DNA of 64,000 bases, taken from contig NZ_CP159483.1 of NCBI RefSeq assembly GCF_042140245.1, forward strand, positions 124,001-188,000. The letters run 5' to 3'. The notes under the pieces were generated by a model, which saw nothing but the letters and a program-made list of their open reading frames with translations, made no database searches and was not told the DNA's origin. Origin of the DNA: MH13 sp042140245 (lineage in GTDB: Bacteria; Pseudomonadota; Alphaproteobacteria; Rhizobiales; MH13). Position 1 is the stretch's first letter, and the number at the start of each line of letters is the position of its first letter. A program made the position numbers and the translations under genes. Of the stretch, positions 19,828 through 28,996 are shown piece by piece.

Positions 19828-20802
19828 GCTGATATCAAGCGCGTCGAAGACGGGTGAAAACGCTTCAGCAGACCCATCGAGCACGTAGGTCAACTCGCCG
19901 ATGGTAATCGACGTTGCGCCGCGCGCGCGCAGCCAATCGGTCAATTCCCAAATACGGGCTTTCTCGACATGCAGCACCAGCGAGCCTTGACCGGCCACAG
20001 CGCCGAATGGGGCTGTACACCCGAAAAGATCAGACACTTCGCGGAACGTTTTGGTTTGCTCACCGATGGCTGTGCGCACCTCAAAAATGCTAGCGGCACG
20101 GTCCTGCGCTGCGATGCGTGAAAGCATGGCTTTCAGCGCGCCTGCAGCATTACCCGCCCACTCAGCCTGGCGTGAGGCAACAAGCGTCGCCTCGCTCTTC
20201 AAGATCACGCCGTCAGAGAGGATACGCAAATGGTTTGCACTGAGCGTTGAGCCGGTGGTGGTGATATCGACGATAAGATCAGCGGCTCCTGATGCAGGAG
20301 CGCCTTCGGTGGCGCCAAGGCTTTCTACGATCCGATAATCAGCCACGCCATGGGCGCGGAAGAAGTTGCGCGTCAGCCGCACATATTTGGTCGCCAGGCG
20401 CATGCGGCGACCGTGGCGGGCGCGGAAACCGGCGGCCACATCGTCCAGATCGTGCATTGTTTGCACATCAATCCAACTGTCGGGAACAGCCACCACAACA
20501 TCGGCAAACCCGAAGTTGAGCGGTGCAACGGAAACGGTTGTCGCGTCGGGATCAGCGATTTTTTCGTGAACCAAATCCATCCCCGTGACACCGAGGTGCA
20601 CGGTGCCAGCGGCCAGCTCTCCCGCGATCTCGGAGGCAGACAGGAACGCCACCTCAACGTCGTCCAAGCCTTTGATCACGCCGCGGTAGTCACGCGCGCC
20701 ACCCTTCTTGGCGATTTTAAGTCCGGCCCGCTCGAAGTAGGTCATCGTGGCCTCTTGCAGGCGTCCTTTGGACGGTATCCCTAAGATCAACGTATCAACC
20801 AC
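19825..20802 (-). CDS. hisG: ATP phosphoribosyltransferase HisG
   Basis: 325 residues, first enzyme of histidine synthesis (ATP + PRPP to phosphoribosyl-ATP). Typical segments: LGIPSKGRL at the start, the VTGMDLVHE block and the PRPP loop VDITTTGSTL near residue 180. The start codon is GTG, overlapping the hisZ stop by one base (TAGTG). HisG proteins that work with HisZ are commonly the short ~200-230-residue form; this one is longer, with a C-terminal extension of about 100 residues. Last gene of hisS-hisZ-hisG. Confidence 0.93.
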   Translation of the reverse strand: MVDTLILGIPSKGRLQEATMTYFERAGLKIAKKGGARDYRGVIKGLDDVEVAFLSASEIAGELAAGTVHLGVTGMDLVHEKIADPDATTVSVAPLNFGFADVVVAVPDSWIDVQTMHDLDDVAAGFRARHGRRMRLATKYVRLTRNFFRAHGVADYRIVESLGATEGAPASGAADLIVDITTTGSTLSANHLRILSDGVILKSEATLVASRQAEWAGNAAGALKAMLSRIAAQDRAASIFEVRTAIGEQTKTFREVSDLFGCTAPFGAVAGQGSLVLHVEKARIWELTDWLRARGATSITIGELTYVLDGSAEAFSPVFDALDIS

Positions 20803-21902
20803 TACGCTTCACCTCCCTCGGGAAGTCGATCAAGCCAGAGCGCTGCGCCAACAGCGGGCACGGTTTTGGATGATCCCAAGCGTTCCATCAAACCATCAAA
20901 GCGCCCGCCGGAGACAGCGGGTGGCGTGGTGCGATCCTCTGACCCACGCATTTCGAATGTGAAGCCTGTGTAGTAGTCGAGGCGGCCACCAGACCAGCCA
21001 CAGAACGTCATGCTGGAAACAGGCAAGCTCCGCTCTTCGAAGGCATCAAGGCGTGCAGTGAATTGATCGATGATCGGCTCGAGCTGCAGCGATGCGACAC
21101 TTGCCAGCCGGGTGAGCAAGCTGGCTGCTTCGCGCGCAGGTACTTCCAAGTGGATCAACGCTTCCAGGCATGTCATCGCTGCTTCGCTGATAGGCGCGGC
21201 AGACTGGCGAGCTGCTTTTTCGATGAACCGTTCGGCGATTTCAGCGGATGTGCGCCCACCCACGGGTTGGATGCGTGCCAAGTTCATCAGCTCTTCGACC
21301 AGAGCACGTGTCTCACCGGGATCGCCGCTCGCCAAAGCTGCCATCATAGCCGGTTGGTCATCGTCAGCGGTGGCTGTGACATCAGCCAGCGCAGCTTCGA
21401 CCCTAGTGCGAGAGCCAAGCGCACGACGCAAGCGACGGATCGCGCGCGGAGCGAAACCCAGCCCCTCAACAAAGGCCGTGAAAATGGCGGAGTCGCCCAG
21501 CGTGATGGATGGATCGGTGAGTCCACCGGCTGAGGCAAGTGAAGCCGATAGCGCCATCACTTCGGCGTCGGCGGCAAGCGTGTCGTCGCGCCCAATGCTT
21601 TCAATGCCTGCCTGACTGAACTCGCCACTTTCACCTGGCCGGAAGCGAAACGCCGGGCCAAGATAACCGTAGTTGGCTGGTCGCTCGGCTTCGCCGGTTT
21701 CCATGTGATGGCGGCAGATGGGGATGGTGAGTTCGGGCCGCAGGCAAAGCTCGGTACCCGCCTGATCTTCGGTGGTAAACAGGCGCGTGCGGATATCCTC
21801 ACCCACCAGATCGAGAAAGATATCGGCGGGCTGGAGGATTGGCGTTTCCACCGGCATGTAGCCGGAGGTTTCCAAAAGTTCGATGATCTGACGGCGACTC
21901 AT
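20802..21902 (-). CDS. hisZ: ATP phosphoribosyltransferase regulatory subunit HisZ
   Basis: 366 residues related to the catalytic core of histidyl-tRNA synthetase but not a synthetase: it retains the class II fold (PILQPADIFLDLVGEDI, LCLRPELTIPICRHH, YYTGFTFEMRG) and ends with a GGRFDGLMERLG segment. HisZ forms a complex with HisG and confers histidine feedback control. Its start overlaps the hisS stop by 4 bases (ATGA), so the two are translationally coupled. The adjoining hisS gives an ideal internal comparison. Confidence 0.92.
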   Translation of the reverse strand: MSRRQIIELLETSGYMPVETPILQPADIFLDLVGEDIRTRLFTTEDQAGTELCLRPELTIPICRHHMETGEAERPANYGYLGPAFRFRPGESGEFSQAGIESIGRDDTLAADAEVMALSASLASAGGLTDPSITLGDSAIFTAFVEGLGFAPRAIRRLRRALGSRTRVEAALADVTATADDDQPAMMAALASGDPGETRALVEELMNLARIQPVGGRTSAEIAERFIEKAARQSAAPISEAAMTCLEALIHLEVPAREAASLLTRLASVASLQLEPIIDQFTARLDAFEERSLPVSSMTFCGWSGGRLDYYTGFTFEMRGSEDRTTPPAVSGGRFDGLMERLGSSKTVPAVGAALWLDRLPEGGEA

Positions 21903-23677
21903 GACGCGTCTGCTTTTTGCTCAGCGAGGCGCTTTTTCACCTCGTCCACAAGGCTATCAGCAGGCACCTCATATTGGCCGGGACGGGCGGCTTTGTAGTC
22001 GGCGTTGGACTCAAACGCCGCCGCCTCGCGCTTGCCTTCGATCATGTCTTTGATCTGCACAATGCCCTGCTCGCGTTCGTTGGAGCCCTGAATAATGCAA
22101 AGCGGGCTGTTGCGCCTGTCAGCATATTGCAGCTGTTTGCCGAACTGTTTGGGATTGCCCTGAAACATCTCGGCACGAACCCCCGCCTGGCGCAGCTCTT
22201 GGACCATCTTCTGGTAGCCGGACAGGGCATCAATATCGCGGTCCATCACACAGACCACAACCGGGCCTTGGGGTGTCTCGGTGGAGATTTTGCCGAGGTT
22301 TTTCAGCGCCGCCATCAAGCGCGAGACGCCGATGGAAAAGCCTGTCGCCGGCACCGGCTCGCCGCGAAAGCGGGAAACCAGACCATCATAGCGCCCACCG
22401 CCACCCACAGAGCCGAAGACAACCTCTTCGCCCTTCTCATTGGTCACGGGGAAGAGCAGCTCGGCTTCGTAAACCATGCCGGTGTAGTACTCGAGGCCAC
22501 GGACTGTTGATTCGGCAATCTGCACACGGTCTTCATAGCCGCAGGCACTCAGAATGGCGGCCAGTTGGCGCAACTCGTCCAAGCCTTCTTGACCAATCTT
22601 GGAGTCGCCGACCAACCCAATGAGCTTATCGACCCGCCCTTCGTTTGTTAGCTCAAGCTCGTCGGTTTCTCGGTTGTAGGTGAAAGGCTGTTGATCAGGG
22701 CCTTTCAAGCCAAGCGCCCGCAAGAGCTCGATCACCTGTTCGGGCGGCAAGGAAACTGACGCAGACAGACGCTTTACATCCGGATCATCGGCCTCAAGTT
22801 GCTTGTAGAGAACAACGGGCAGGTATTCCTTGAGCCCATCGATAATCTCTTCGGAGCGCTCACGGTTGATGCCGACACGGTCGATCAAGCTGTCGGCCAA
22901 CTCAGCCAAACGGTATTCCTTGACCAAGCCCGTCAGCCGCTCACGCGCTTCGCTCACAAGACCAGCACCCGTGGTGAAGTCACCGCTGTCGTCTTTGCGG
23001 CCCTGACCCAAAAGCTGTTCCACGCCTTCGACGCCCACCCGATCCAGCTTATCGATGGCGCGTAGGACGGCAAGTCTTTGACCTTCTTCATTAACGCCGA
23101 CCAACTCCATAACGCCATCGAGCACTTTGCGATTGTTGACCCGGATAACGTATTGGCTGCGAGGGATACCCAGAGCCTCCATCGTGTCAGCCATCATCAT
23201 GCACATTTCAGCGTCCGCCTGGACGCCTGGCGCGCCGACACTATCGGCATCGAACTGCATGAACTGGCGGAAACGGCCCGGCCCTGGCTTCTCATTGCGG
23301 AACACATAGCCCGCCCGGTAGCTGCGATAGGGCTTGGGCAGAGCGTCATAGTTTTCGGCGACGTACCGGGCGAGCGGCGCGGTAAGATCGTAGCGCAGGC
23401 TCATCCATTGTTCGTCATCATCCTGCACCGAAAAGACGCCCTCATTGGGTCGGTCGGTATCCGGCAGAAACTTGCCAAGCGTGTCGGTGTACTCAAACAA
23501 AGGGGTTTCGACGGGGTCGAAACCGTAGCGCTTATACACCTCACGGATTCTGCCCATCATCTCATCAAGCGCGCGGATATCGCCAGCGTCGCGGTCGACG
23601 AAACCACGAGGCAAACGAGCTCTCACCTTTTGAGGTTTTTTCGGCTTCTTTTTCTTTTGGTTTTGAGGGTCAGACAT
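21899..23677 (-). CDS. hisS: Histidyl-tRNA synthetase, elongated
   Basis: 592 residues. Charges tRNA-His. Class II motifs are present: motif 1 region (DEMMGRIREVYKRYGF), motif 2 (YRAGYVFRNEKPGPGRFRQF near 120-139), HisA-like TVRGLEYYTG near 391 and motif 3 in GGGGRYDGL. An N-terminal Lys-rich stretch (residues 7-17) and an extra block of about 110 residues (roughly 250-365) make it ~90 residues longer than the ~500-residue alphaproteobacterial enzymes. The ATG at 23677 was chosen; another at 23692 is equally possible as neither has a strong ribosome site. The matching tRNA-His is at 59131. Confidence 0.9.
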   Translation of the reverse strand: MSDPQNQKKKKPKKPQKVRARLPRGFVDRDAGDIRALDEMMGRIREVYKRYGFDPVETPLFEYTDTLGKFLPDTDRPNEGVFSVQDDDEQWMSLRYDLTAPLARYVAENYDALPKPYRSYRAGYVFRNEKPGPGRFRQFMQFDADSVGAPGVQADAEMCMMMADTMEALGIPRSQYVIRVNNRKVLDGVMELVGVNEEGQRLAVLRAIDKLDRVGVEGVEQLLGQGRKDDSGDFTTGAGLVSEARERLTGLVKEYRLAELADSLIDRVGINRERSEEIIDGLKEYLPVVLYKQLEADDPDVKRLSASVSLPPEQVIELLRALGLKGPDQQPFTYNRETDELELTNEGRVDKLIGLVGDSKIGQEGLDELRQLAAILSACGYEDRVQIAESTVRGLEYYTGMVYEAELLFPVTNEKGEEVVFGSVGGGGRYDGLVSRFRGEPVPATGFSIGVSRLMAALKNLGKISTETPQGPVVVCVMDRDIDALSGYQKMVQELRQAGVRAEMFQGNPKQFGKQLQYADRRNSPLCIIQGSNEREQGIVQIKDMIEGKREAAAFESNADYKAARPGQYEVPADSLVDEVKKRLAEQKADAS

Positions 23678-23786
23678 TCTGCGGCTTGCCATGAAGGGGA
23701 ACCCGCGTGGGATAGACGCGTGTGGTGTGCGATGCAAGCATTGGCCGTGTTTGCCATGCCCTCGCCCAGTGCGACGGTAACGGCCC

Positions 23787-24041
23787 TCACGATTTGCGTG
23801 GCAGACCCAGCCTTATCGGCCCCTTGGCACTTAACGGATCGACGGGCTTACCCTTTTGCGTGACGTCGATCAGACCGTCCGCTTGGAGGCGATGTGCCTC
23901 TGCCCGAACCTTTGGCATCAGCTCACGCCACGCTTCACCGCCGGACGAGGCAGCACGCGCCACTTCTGAGGGACAAATGGTTTTGTTTGCGCCAAGAGCC
24001 GCGACTGCCTGCAAAATCGCTTTGCGCAGACGACCGTTCAC
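23787..24041 (-). CDS. DUF3253 family protein
   Basis: 84 residues, small winged-helix-like cytoplasmic protein. The conserved TICPSEVARA and WRELMPKVRAEAHRLQADG blocks and the KGPIRLGLP ending identify DUF3253. Its ATG overlaps the stop of the DNA glycosylase gene by 4 bases, so the pair is translationally coupled and may share a DNA-related role. That link is by context only. Confidence 0.82.
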   Translation of the reverse strand: MNGRLRKAILQAVAALGANKTICPSEVARAASSGGEAWRELMPKVRAEAHRLQADGLIDVTQKGKPVDPLSAKGPIRLGLPRKS

Positions 24042-24655
24042 CTTGGTACAGTGAACGCCGCGCGCTCAGCTTCCTGCTCAGCATAGCGAAAGCAGTCTTC
24101 CTCATGGTCGTTCACCAGCCCCATAGCCTGCATGAAGGCATAGCAGGTGGTGGGACCGACAAAGCTCCAGCCGCGCTTTTTCAGGTCTTTGGAAAGCTGC
24201 GTGGATGTTGGCGTTTTGCCAAGGGTGCGCAGAGCTTCCGACGTGTTGCGTTTCGGCCGTTCATCAGATGGCGGGATGTAACGCCAGAAGAACGCGGCCA
24301 ATGATCCGGCCTCCTCAACAAGTTCCAAGGCTCGCCCAGCATTGTTGATGGTGGAGCGAATTTTGCCTTGGTGGCGCACAATGCCAGCATCACCGAGAAG
24401 GCGTTCCACATCTGCCTCGCCGTAGGTAGCGATTTTGGCAAAGTCGAACCCATCAAAGGCGGCGCGAAAGTTCTCGCGCTTTTTCAGGATGGTCAGCCAG
24501 GACAAGCCGGACTGAAACCCTTCAAGGCAGATTTTCTCAAAAAGGCGATGATCATTGGTGACATGCTTGCCCCACTCCTCATCATGATAGGAGACGTAGA
24601 GCGGGTCATCGGAAACCCAGAAGCAGCGGTGGGGGACGTCAGTCTGATCGGTCAT
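24038..24655 (-). CDS. tag: DNA-3-methyladenine glycosylase I
   Basis: 205 residues. Removes 3-methyladenine from alkylated DNA (base excision repair). The HhH-like fold signature is complete: RCFWVSDDPLYVSYHDEEWG at the N-terminus, FEKICLEGFQSGLSW around residue 40, and the zinc-site residues Cys (RCFW) and His/Cys (NDHEEDCFR) near the C-terminus. Alkylated-purine recognition residues Trp and Glu occur in the SYHDEEWG segment. It forms an overlapping pair with the DUF3253 gene. Confidence 0.93.
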   Translation of the reverse strand: MTDQTDVPHRCFWVSDDPLYVSYHDEEWGKHVTNDHRLFEKICLEGFQSGLSWLTILKKRENFRAAFDGFDFAKIATYGEADVERLLGDAGIVRHQGKIRSTINNAGRALELVEEAGSLAAFFWRYIPPSDERPKRNTSEALRTLGKTPTSTQLSKDLKKRGWSFVGPTTCYAFMQAMGLVNDHEEDCFRYAEQEAERAAFTVPR

Positions 24656-24740
24656 GGCTTGGTTGTCTCTCAGTTTTCATCGCCGCACCACCCGTTTGAG
24701 GACGCGCTCCTGACCTACTCCTGTCAGAGCACCTTATCTG

Positions 24741-24968
24741 TCAGGGTGCCTTCACCAGCTTGGCCACCAATCGCCGAGTAACAGGCGCCACCACCAAAAC
24801 AGCGGGAAACGCGACAATCCATGCGTTGATCCAGGCTGCCATCCAAACGGCAACAAATTCTGGCGGTAAGCCGAGCGCGCGCCAGGTGGCAATGCCGGAA
24901 ACCAGCAGCGACATGAGGCCGGAGAGAATGAAGCCGAACAGGATGGGAGCGAAGCGTTGAGGGATCAT
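24741..24968 (-). CDS. DUF2798 membrane protein
   Basis: 75 residues with two transmembrane segments (about 8-32 and 45-65) joined by a short loop, ending in the PVTRRLVAKLV motif seen in DUF2798 proteins. Likely an inner-membrane protein of unknown role. The gene lies between tag and the pirin terminator and seems monocistronic. Confidence 0.78.
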   Translation of the reverse strand: MIPQRFAPILFGFILSGLMSLLVSGIATWRALGLPPEFVAVWMAAWINAWIVAFPAVLVVAPVTRRLVAKLVKAP

Positions 24969-24981
24969 GGGGAGCCGTTCA

Positions 24982-25017
24982 GAAAAAGATGAAGCCCCGG
25001 CGCTGGTCCGGGGCTTC
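24982..25017 (-). terminator. Terminator of the pirin gene
   Basis: GAAGCCCCGG/CCGGGGCTTC stem with a 7-base loop; on the minus strand it is followed by ATCTTTTTC, so it ends the pirin transcript that comes from higher coordinates. Confidence 0.8.
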
Positions 25018-25088
25018 GATGATCACTGTCTGTTACGCTCGGGGTCAAGCCCGGAGCTGTCTGTTCTGTGTCGAAAGAACAGTCACCG

Positions 25089-26006
25089 CTAAGCCGCTGG
25101 TTGCTCTTTGATGAAGTTGCCCGTTTGCAAGTCCTGCACGGCCTGCATCAGCTCTTCGCGGGTGTTCATGACAATCGGGCCGTGCCACGCCACCGGTTCT
25201 TTGAGCGGTTGGCCGGACACCAGCAGGAAGCGCACGCCCTCAGGGCCCGACCGTGCAACGACCTCATTGCCTGAATCGAAATGCACCAGCGTGCGATCAC
25301 CTGAAAGATCGCGGATGTTCAGCTCTTCGCCAGCAAATTCCTTTTCCACCTTCACACCCATGGGGTTGGAGGCATCACGAAACGTGCCCGACCCACCAAA
25401 GATGTAGGCGAAGGTGCGCGCATAGGTTTCCACCGGAAAGCTCTTCTTCGTGTTGGGCGGCATGGAGATGTCCAGGAACAGCGGATCGGCGGCGATGCCA
25501 TCGACCGGGCCTTTCTTGCCCCAGAAATTGCCAATCACGATTTTGACGCGCGTACCATCATCATCGATGATCTCTTCAACATCCGAGCCAGCGATGTCTT
25601 GATAGCGCGGCGTGGTCATCTTCAAGCTGGAAGGCAAGTTGGCCCAAAGCTGAAACCCGTGCATCTGACCCTTGGCGTTACCGCGTGGCATCTCCTGATG
25701 CATGATCCCGGAGCCGGCCGTCATCCATTGTACCGAGCCTGCCCCCAGCGTGCCGCGATTGCCCAGACTGTCGCCATGTTCCACCTCGCCTTCGAGCACA
25801 TAGGTGATGGTTTCGATGCCGCGATGCGGATGCCACGGAAAACCCTTGGCGTAGTGCTCCGGGATGTCGTTGCGGAAATCATCGAACAGCAGAAACGGGT
25901 CGGACAGCTCGGTGTCTCCAAAACCAAAGGCGCGGTGCAGATGCACGCCAGCGCCTTCCATGGTTGGAACGGCTTTGGATTCTTGCAGAACGGGGCGGAA
26001 GCTCAT
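25089..26006 (-). CDS. Pirin family protein
   Basis: 305-residue cupin protein. The N-terminal cupin has the metal-site pattern PWHPHRGIETITYVLEGEVEHGD (His, His and, downstream, His in HQEMP) and the C-terminal part is the Pirin_C domain. Bacterial pirins often show quercetinase-like dioxygenase activity or bind metals, but the physiological substrate is unsettled. Single gene, terminator after, upstream region of 180 bp shared with the CheZ-like gene's 3' end. Confidence 0.85.
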   Translation of the reverse strand: MSFRPVLQESKAVPTMEGAGVHLHRAFGFGDTELSDPFLLFDDFRNDIPEHYAKGFPWHPHRGIETITYVLEGEVEHGDSLGNRGTLGAGSVQWMTAGSGIMHQEMPRGNAKGQMHGFQLWANLPSSLKMTTPRYQDIAGSDVEEIIDDDGTRVKIVIGNFWGKKGPVDGIAADPLFLDISMPPNTKKSFPVETYARTFAYIFGGSGTFRDASNPMGVKVEKEFAGEELNIRDLSGDRTLVHFDSGNEVVARSGPEGVRFLLVSGQPLKEPVAWHGPIVMNTREELMQAVQDLQTGNFIKEQPAA

Positions 26007-26186
26007 GGTTCAAACTCCTCAAAACAGTGCGCCGCAGATGAGGATCATCCGACGCGTTGAGAAGGAAGATAAGGCTTCATCACCCTTTGCAATAGAGCAA
26101 CGGCAAAGGACGCATTGTTCGACTTTAATGAACACCTGAAACAATCACGTCATGGCCAGAACTTATCCGGCCATGACCATCAAAGA

Positions 26187-26939
26187 TCAGTCGAACAGGG
26201 CGTCGATATCGTCTTGGCTGGCAACGTTGGTATCTTCTTCCATGGCTGGGCCATTGAGCAGAGCAGCATCGCCTTTTGGACCAACATCCAGCGTGGCAAC
26301 TTCTTCGAAGCTTTCCATGCCACCCCAAATCTCCATCATGGAGTCGATGCGCTCTTCAATGAAACGCATGGTCCTGACAACCTTAGTAATGCGTTGACCG
26401 GTAATATCCTGGAAGTTGCAGGCCTCGAAGATTGTCATCACCGACTCAGCCGCATCATTGGCCATACCCTGGTCATCGCCCGACAGCTTGGCTGAGAGAT
26501 TGCCAACGCGATCTTCGATCGTTTCAGCAGCGCCAAGGATTGCTTCGGTCGCCTGTTCCGTCCCCTGGACAACGGCATCCAGTTCATCGGTCACCTTGCC
26601 AAGTTCTTTGCCCTGGAAACCGGATTGGTGCAGCGTGGCAATCTCAGTTTTGGTCTGTTGGATCGCAGCTCTGATTGCAGACATTTCGGCCTCAAGGCGC
26701 TTCACCTCGGCCATTTCTTTATGAAAACTGTCGATCTTCGCCTGATCCAGCTCCTCGGATGGCTCGATCATCGACTTCAACTCTGCAATCGCATGCAGGA
26801 TTGTCGCTGCATCCCCTCCGGCAAGGGACGGCGACGCGTCTTGGCCAGTCGAGAGGGCTTGTCCACCGGACGCTGTCCCGACGGTTTGCCCATTCATTGA
26901 TGCTTCAATACGAAATGCTTTGCGCTGTGCTTGCGCCAT
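26187..26939 (-). CDS. CheZ-like protein phosphatase (full length)
   Basis: 250 residues. Long helical coiled-coil region (about 60-165) followed by the active-site segment FEACNFQDITGQRITKV (about 178-195), where the Asp and Gln match the CheY-P phosphatase site of CheZ. The C-terminus SQDDIDALFD resembles the CheY-binding N-terminal peptide of FliM (LSQAEIDALL), so it likely docks CheY-P. The first gene of the window is a paralogue with the same core and tail. No CheY or flagellar gene is visible here, so its partners lie elsewhere. Confidence 0.83.
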   Translation of the reverse strand: MAQAQRKAFRIEASMNGQTVGTASGGQALSTGQDASPSLAGGDAATILHAIAELKSMIEPSEELDQAKIDSFHKEMAEVKRLEAEMSAIRAAIQQTKTEIATLHQSGFQGKELGKVTDELDAVVQGTEQATEAILGAAETIEDRVGNLSAKLSGDDQGMANDAAESVMTIFEACNFQDITGQRITKVVRTMRFIEERIDSMMEIWGGMESFEEVATLDVGPKGDAALLNGPAMEEDTNVASQDDIDALFD

Positions 26940-27124
26940 GTACCCAACCCTTTACGCGGCCTCTCCGACACGCAACCTAGACGAGCGATCGTTAAAAAGA
27001 GGTTGGCGAAGATGCGGTGATACACTTAGGGGCAGCACGGAGACCAAGACCTCCGCCAAGGCTTGCCCAAAACGCGTGCACGCGCCATGAAAGGGTGTCG
27101 CAAACCAAACGCTCATCGCGCCTT

Positions 27125-27874
27125 ATGCTGTTCCGTTCTTCCAATCAGCTGCTGTCAGTTCGGGCTGCTGCGTTCGCCATGCTGATGAGTGTGACGCTGC
27201 TGATGGGCACGCAAGCATCATTCGCACAAAGCCGCTTTTCTGACGCTGCACTGGCTGATGGTTTTTTTCGCACAGTGTTTGGTCTTGAATATGCAGCAAG
27301 CAGTCGTGGCGCGAGTGTTGTCAAAAAGTTTGTTGAGCCCGTTCGCCTCTATATCGATCATCGCGCACGCGCTGACAGACGACGTGATGTCGAGCGGTTT
27401 GTCAGCGCCGTGAACCAGGCCGTGCGCGGATTGGATCTGCAGGTTGTAAATGACCCGCGGCGAGCGAACTTCACTGTGTATGTGGTCGACCGAGCGCAGT
27501 ATGCCGATGTCATCCGCAATGACATCTACAACTCGCCGCGCGCCCAAGTGCGCGGACGATGCATGGTGCGGGTGCTCACCGGCACCGGCGGTATCAGCCG
27601 CGCGCAGGCCGTGATTGTTTCAGACGAAGGCGATTTCCTGTTCAATCGTTGCCTAGTGGAAGAGGTACTGCAGGGTCTCGGCCCGCTGAATGATGATCCC
27701 ACCCTCACTGCCAGCGTCTTCAACGATCAGTCTCGACACACACGCTTCATGCTCCATGATCGCTATGTGTTGAACATGCTTTATCACCCGCGCATTCAGC
27801 CCGGCATGAGCAGGGATGATGTGAACCAGGTGCTGCGCTCCGTACTGGCCGACGTGCACAGCTGGCTGCGTTAG
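27125..27874 (+). CDS. DUF2927 domain protein, exported
   Basis: 249 residues from the preferred ATG: a signal peptide (hydrophobic core ending near ASFAQS), then a DUF2927 domain with the GRCMVRVLTGTGG segment (two Cys at ~143 and ~168, where EGDFLFNRCLVEEVLQGLG carries a His/Glu-free metalloprotease-like helix). Family members are periplasmic proteins of unknown function; this one lacks an HExxH motif. The ORF could start 36 codons earlier, but that stretch is Arg/Pro rich and out of keeping with a signal peptide. Confidence 0.78.
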   Translation: MLFRSSNQLLSVRAAAFAMLMSVTLLMGTQASFAQSRFSDAALADGFFRTVFGLEYAASSRGASVVKKFVEPVRLYIDHRARADRRRDVERFVSAVNQAVRGLDLQVVNDPRRANFTVYVVDRAQYADVIRNDIYNSPRAQVRGRCMVRVLTGTGGISRAQAVIVSDEGDFLFNRCLVEEVLQGLGPLNDDPTLTASVFNDQSRHTRFMLHDRYVLNMLYHPRIQPGMSRDDVNQVLRSVLADVHSWLR

Positions 27875-28182
27875 GCAGGTCGGCCAACCTCGGTGAAACG
27901 CCCTTTCTGGCGTTTGCGCTACCGGTGCTCCATTGCACCCAATCCATCTAATGTTCGTGTGGTGGGCAACGGCTGATTAACCTTGCAGCCTAACGCACGG
28001 TTTACCACGCCCTTTTGCGCGCCGTTCACCATGAACAAAGCAATACCAGTTCTGTGGGCATCTGAAGGTGTTTTTCTCTTTTTGATTCACCATTCCCTCG
28101 GCGCTCTCTGGCCTTTTGGAAGAGAGTTTGCGGCGCAGTGCGCGGCAATCGTCTTCTTTGTCAGGTGTAAGGACGGTCTGCG
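27875..28182. other. 308-bp gap: hairpin and promoter region, no gene seen
   Basis: Contains an AAACGCC/GGCGTTT hairpin (27896-27915, no T run; possible transcript end for DUF2927), a partly palindromic CTCTCT/AGAGAG stretch (28104-28126) and short AT-rich stretches suited to the L,D-transpeptidase promoter. The possible ORF inside is not supported by composition or a ribosome site. Confidence 0.5.
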
Positions 28183-28968
28183 ATGGATTATGGGATTTGG
28201 ACAAGCAAGGCTTTGCTCGGCCTGGGTGCCTTGACCATGTTGGTTGGGGTCACGATGAACGATGCTCACGCGCAATCGGTCAGCCATCATGGGGCATCGC
28301 CTTACGTGATGCTGCACGACGAACGCTCGTCACCTTGGCTGCTTCAGTTGCAACCCAACTACGCACGCCAGCAACATCATGCTCGCCAACAGCGCTATCA
28401 ACGGTCCCTAAGCGGGCGCATCGTCACGCAGCCAACGCTTCAGACGCGCCCCGGCCAACGCCAGGCCATTCAGCAAGCCAGTGTCGAGCCCAGCCATCAG
28501 CTCAACCCGATCTTTCTGCCGCAGGTGGTGAGCTACGACACCCATCATCCGGTGGGCACAATTATCGTCGATCCGCATAACCGCTTTCTCTACCTGGTCG
28601 AAGACAATGGCCAAGCGCGGCGCTACGGCGTGGGTGTTGGTCGGGCCGGGTTTGGTTGGTCGGGTACAGCCACGGTTCAGCGACGCGCCGAGTGGCCACG
28701 CTGGACACCGCCTGCCTCAATGATTGAGCGCCAGCCTGAGCTTGAAGAATGGCGCCATGGCATGCCAGGTGGGATCGACAACCCGCTAGGTGCCCGTGCG
28801 CTCTATCTCTACGAAGGCGGGCGCGACACACTCTATCGCATCCACGGGACCAATCAGCCTTGGACCATTGGGCAGGCTATGTCGTCGGGTTGCATCCGCA
28901 TGCGCAACGAGGATGTCACCGACCTTTACGAACGGGTTCGTATCGGTGCACGGGTTGTGGTCCTCTAG
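28183..28968 (+). CDS. L,D-transpeptidase (YkuD family)
   Basis: 261 residues with an N-terminal signal peptide (hydrophobic core about 8-28) and a Gln/His/Arg-rich linker (about 35-105). The C-terminal YkuD domain has the catalytic motif HGTN..SSGCIRM, with His221 and Cys237. It should form 3-3 cross-links in peptidoglycan or attach Braun-type outer membrane lipoproteins or barrels in the periplasm. Its closeness to several barrel genes in the wider window fits but is not proof. A bidirectional terminator follows directly. Confidence 0.9.
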   Translation: MDYGIWTSKALLGLGALTMLVGVTMNDAHAQSVSHHGASPYVMLHDERSSPWLLQLQPNYARQQHHARQQRYQRSLSGRIVTQPTLQTRPGQRQAIQQASVEPSHQLNPIFLPQVVSYDTHHPVGTIIVDPHNRFLYLVEDNGQARRYGVGVGRAGFGWSGTATVQRRAEWPRWTPPASMIERQPELEEWRHGMPGGIDNPLGARALYLYEGGRDTLYRIHGTNQPWTIGQAMSSGCIRMRNEDVTDLYERVRIGARVVVL

Positions 28969-28996
28969 ATCCGAGACATAGTTGCAATACGGATCG

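Noticed and set aside
27983..28234. 83-codon + strand ORF before the L,D-transpeptidase
   Set aside because: It overlaps the transpeptidase start in another frame and has no ribosome site; hydrophobic stretch looks accidental.
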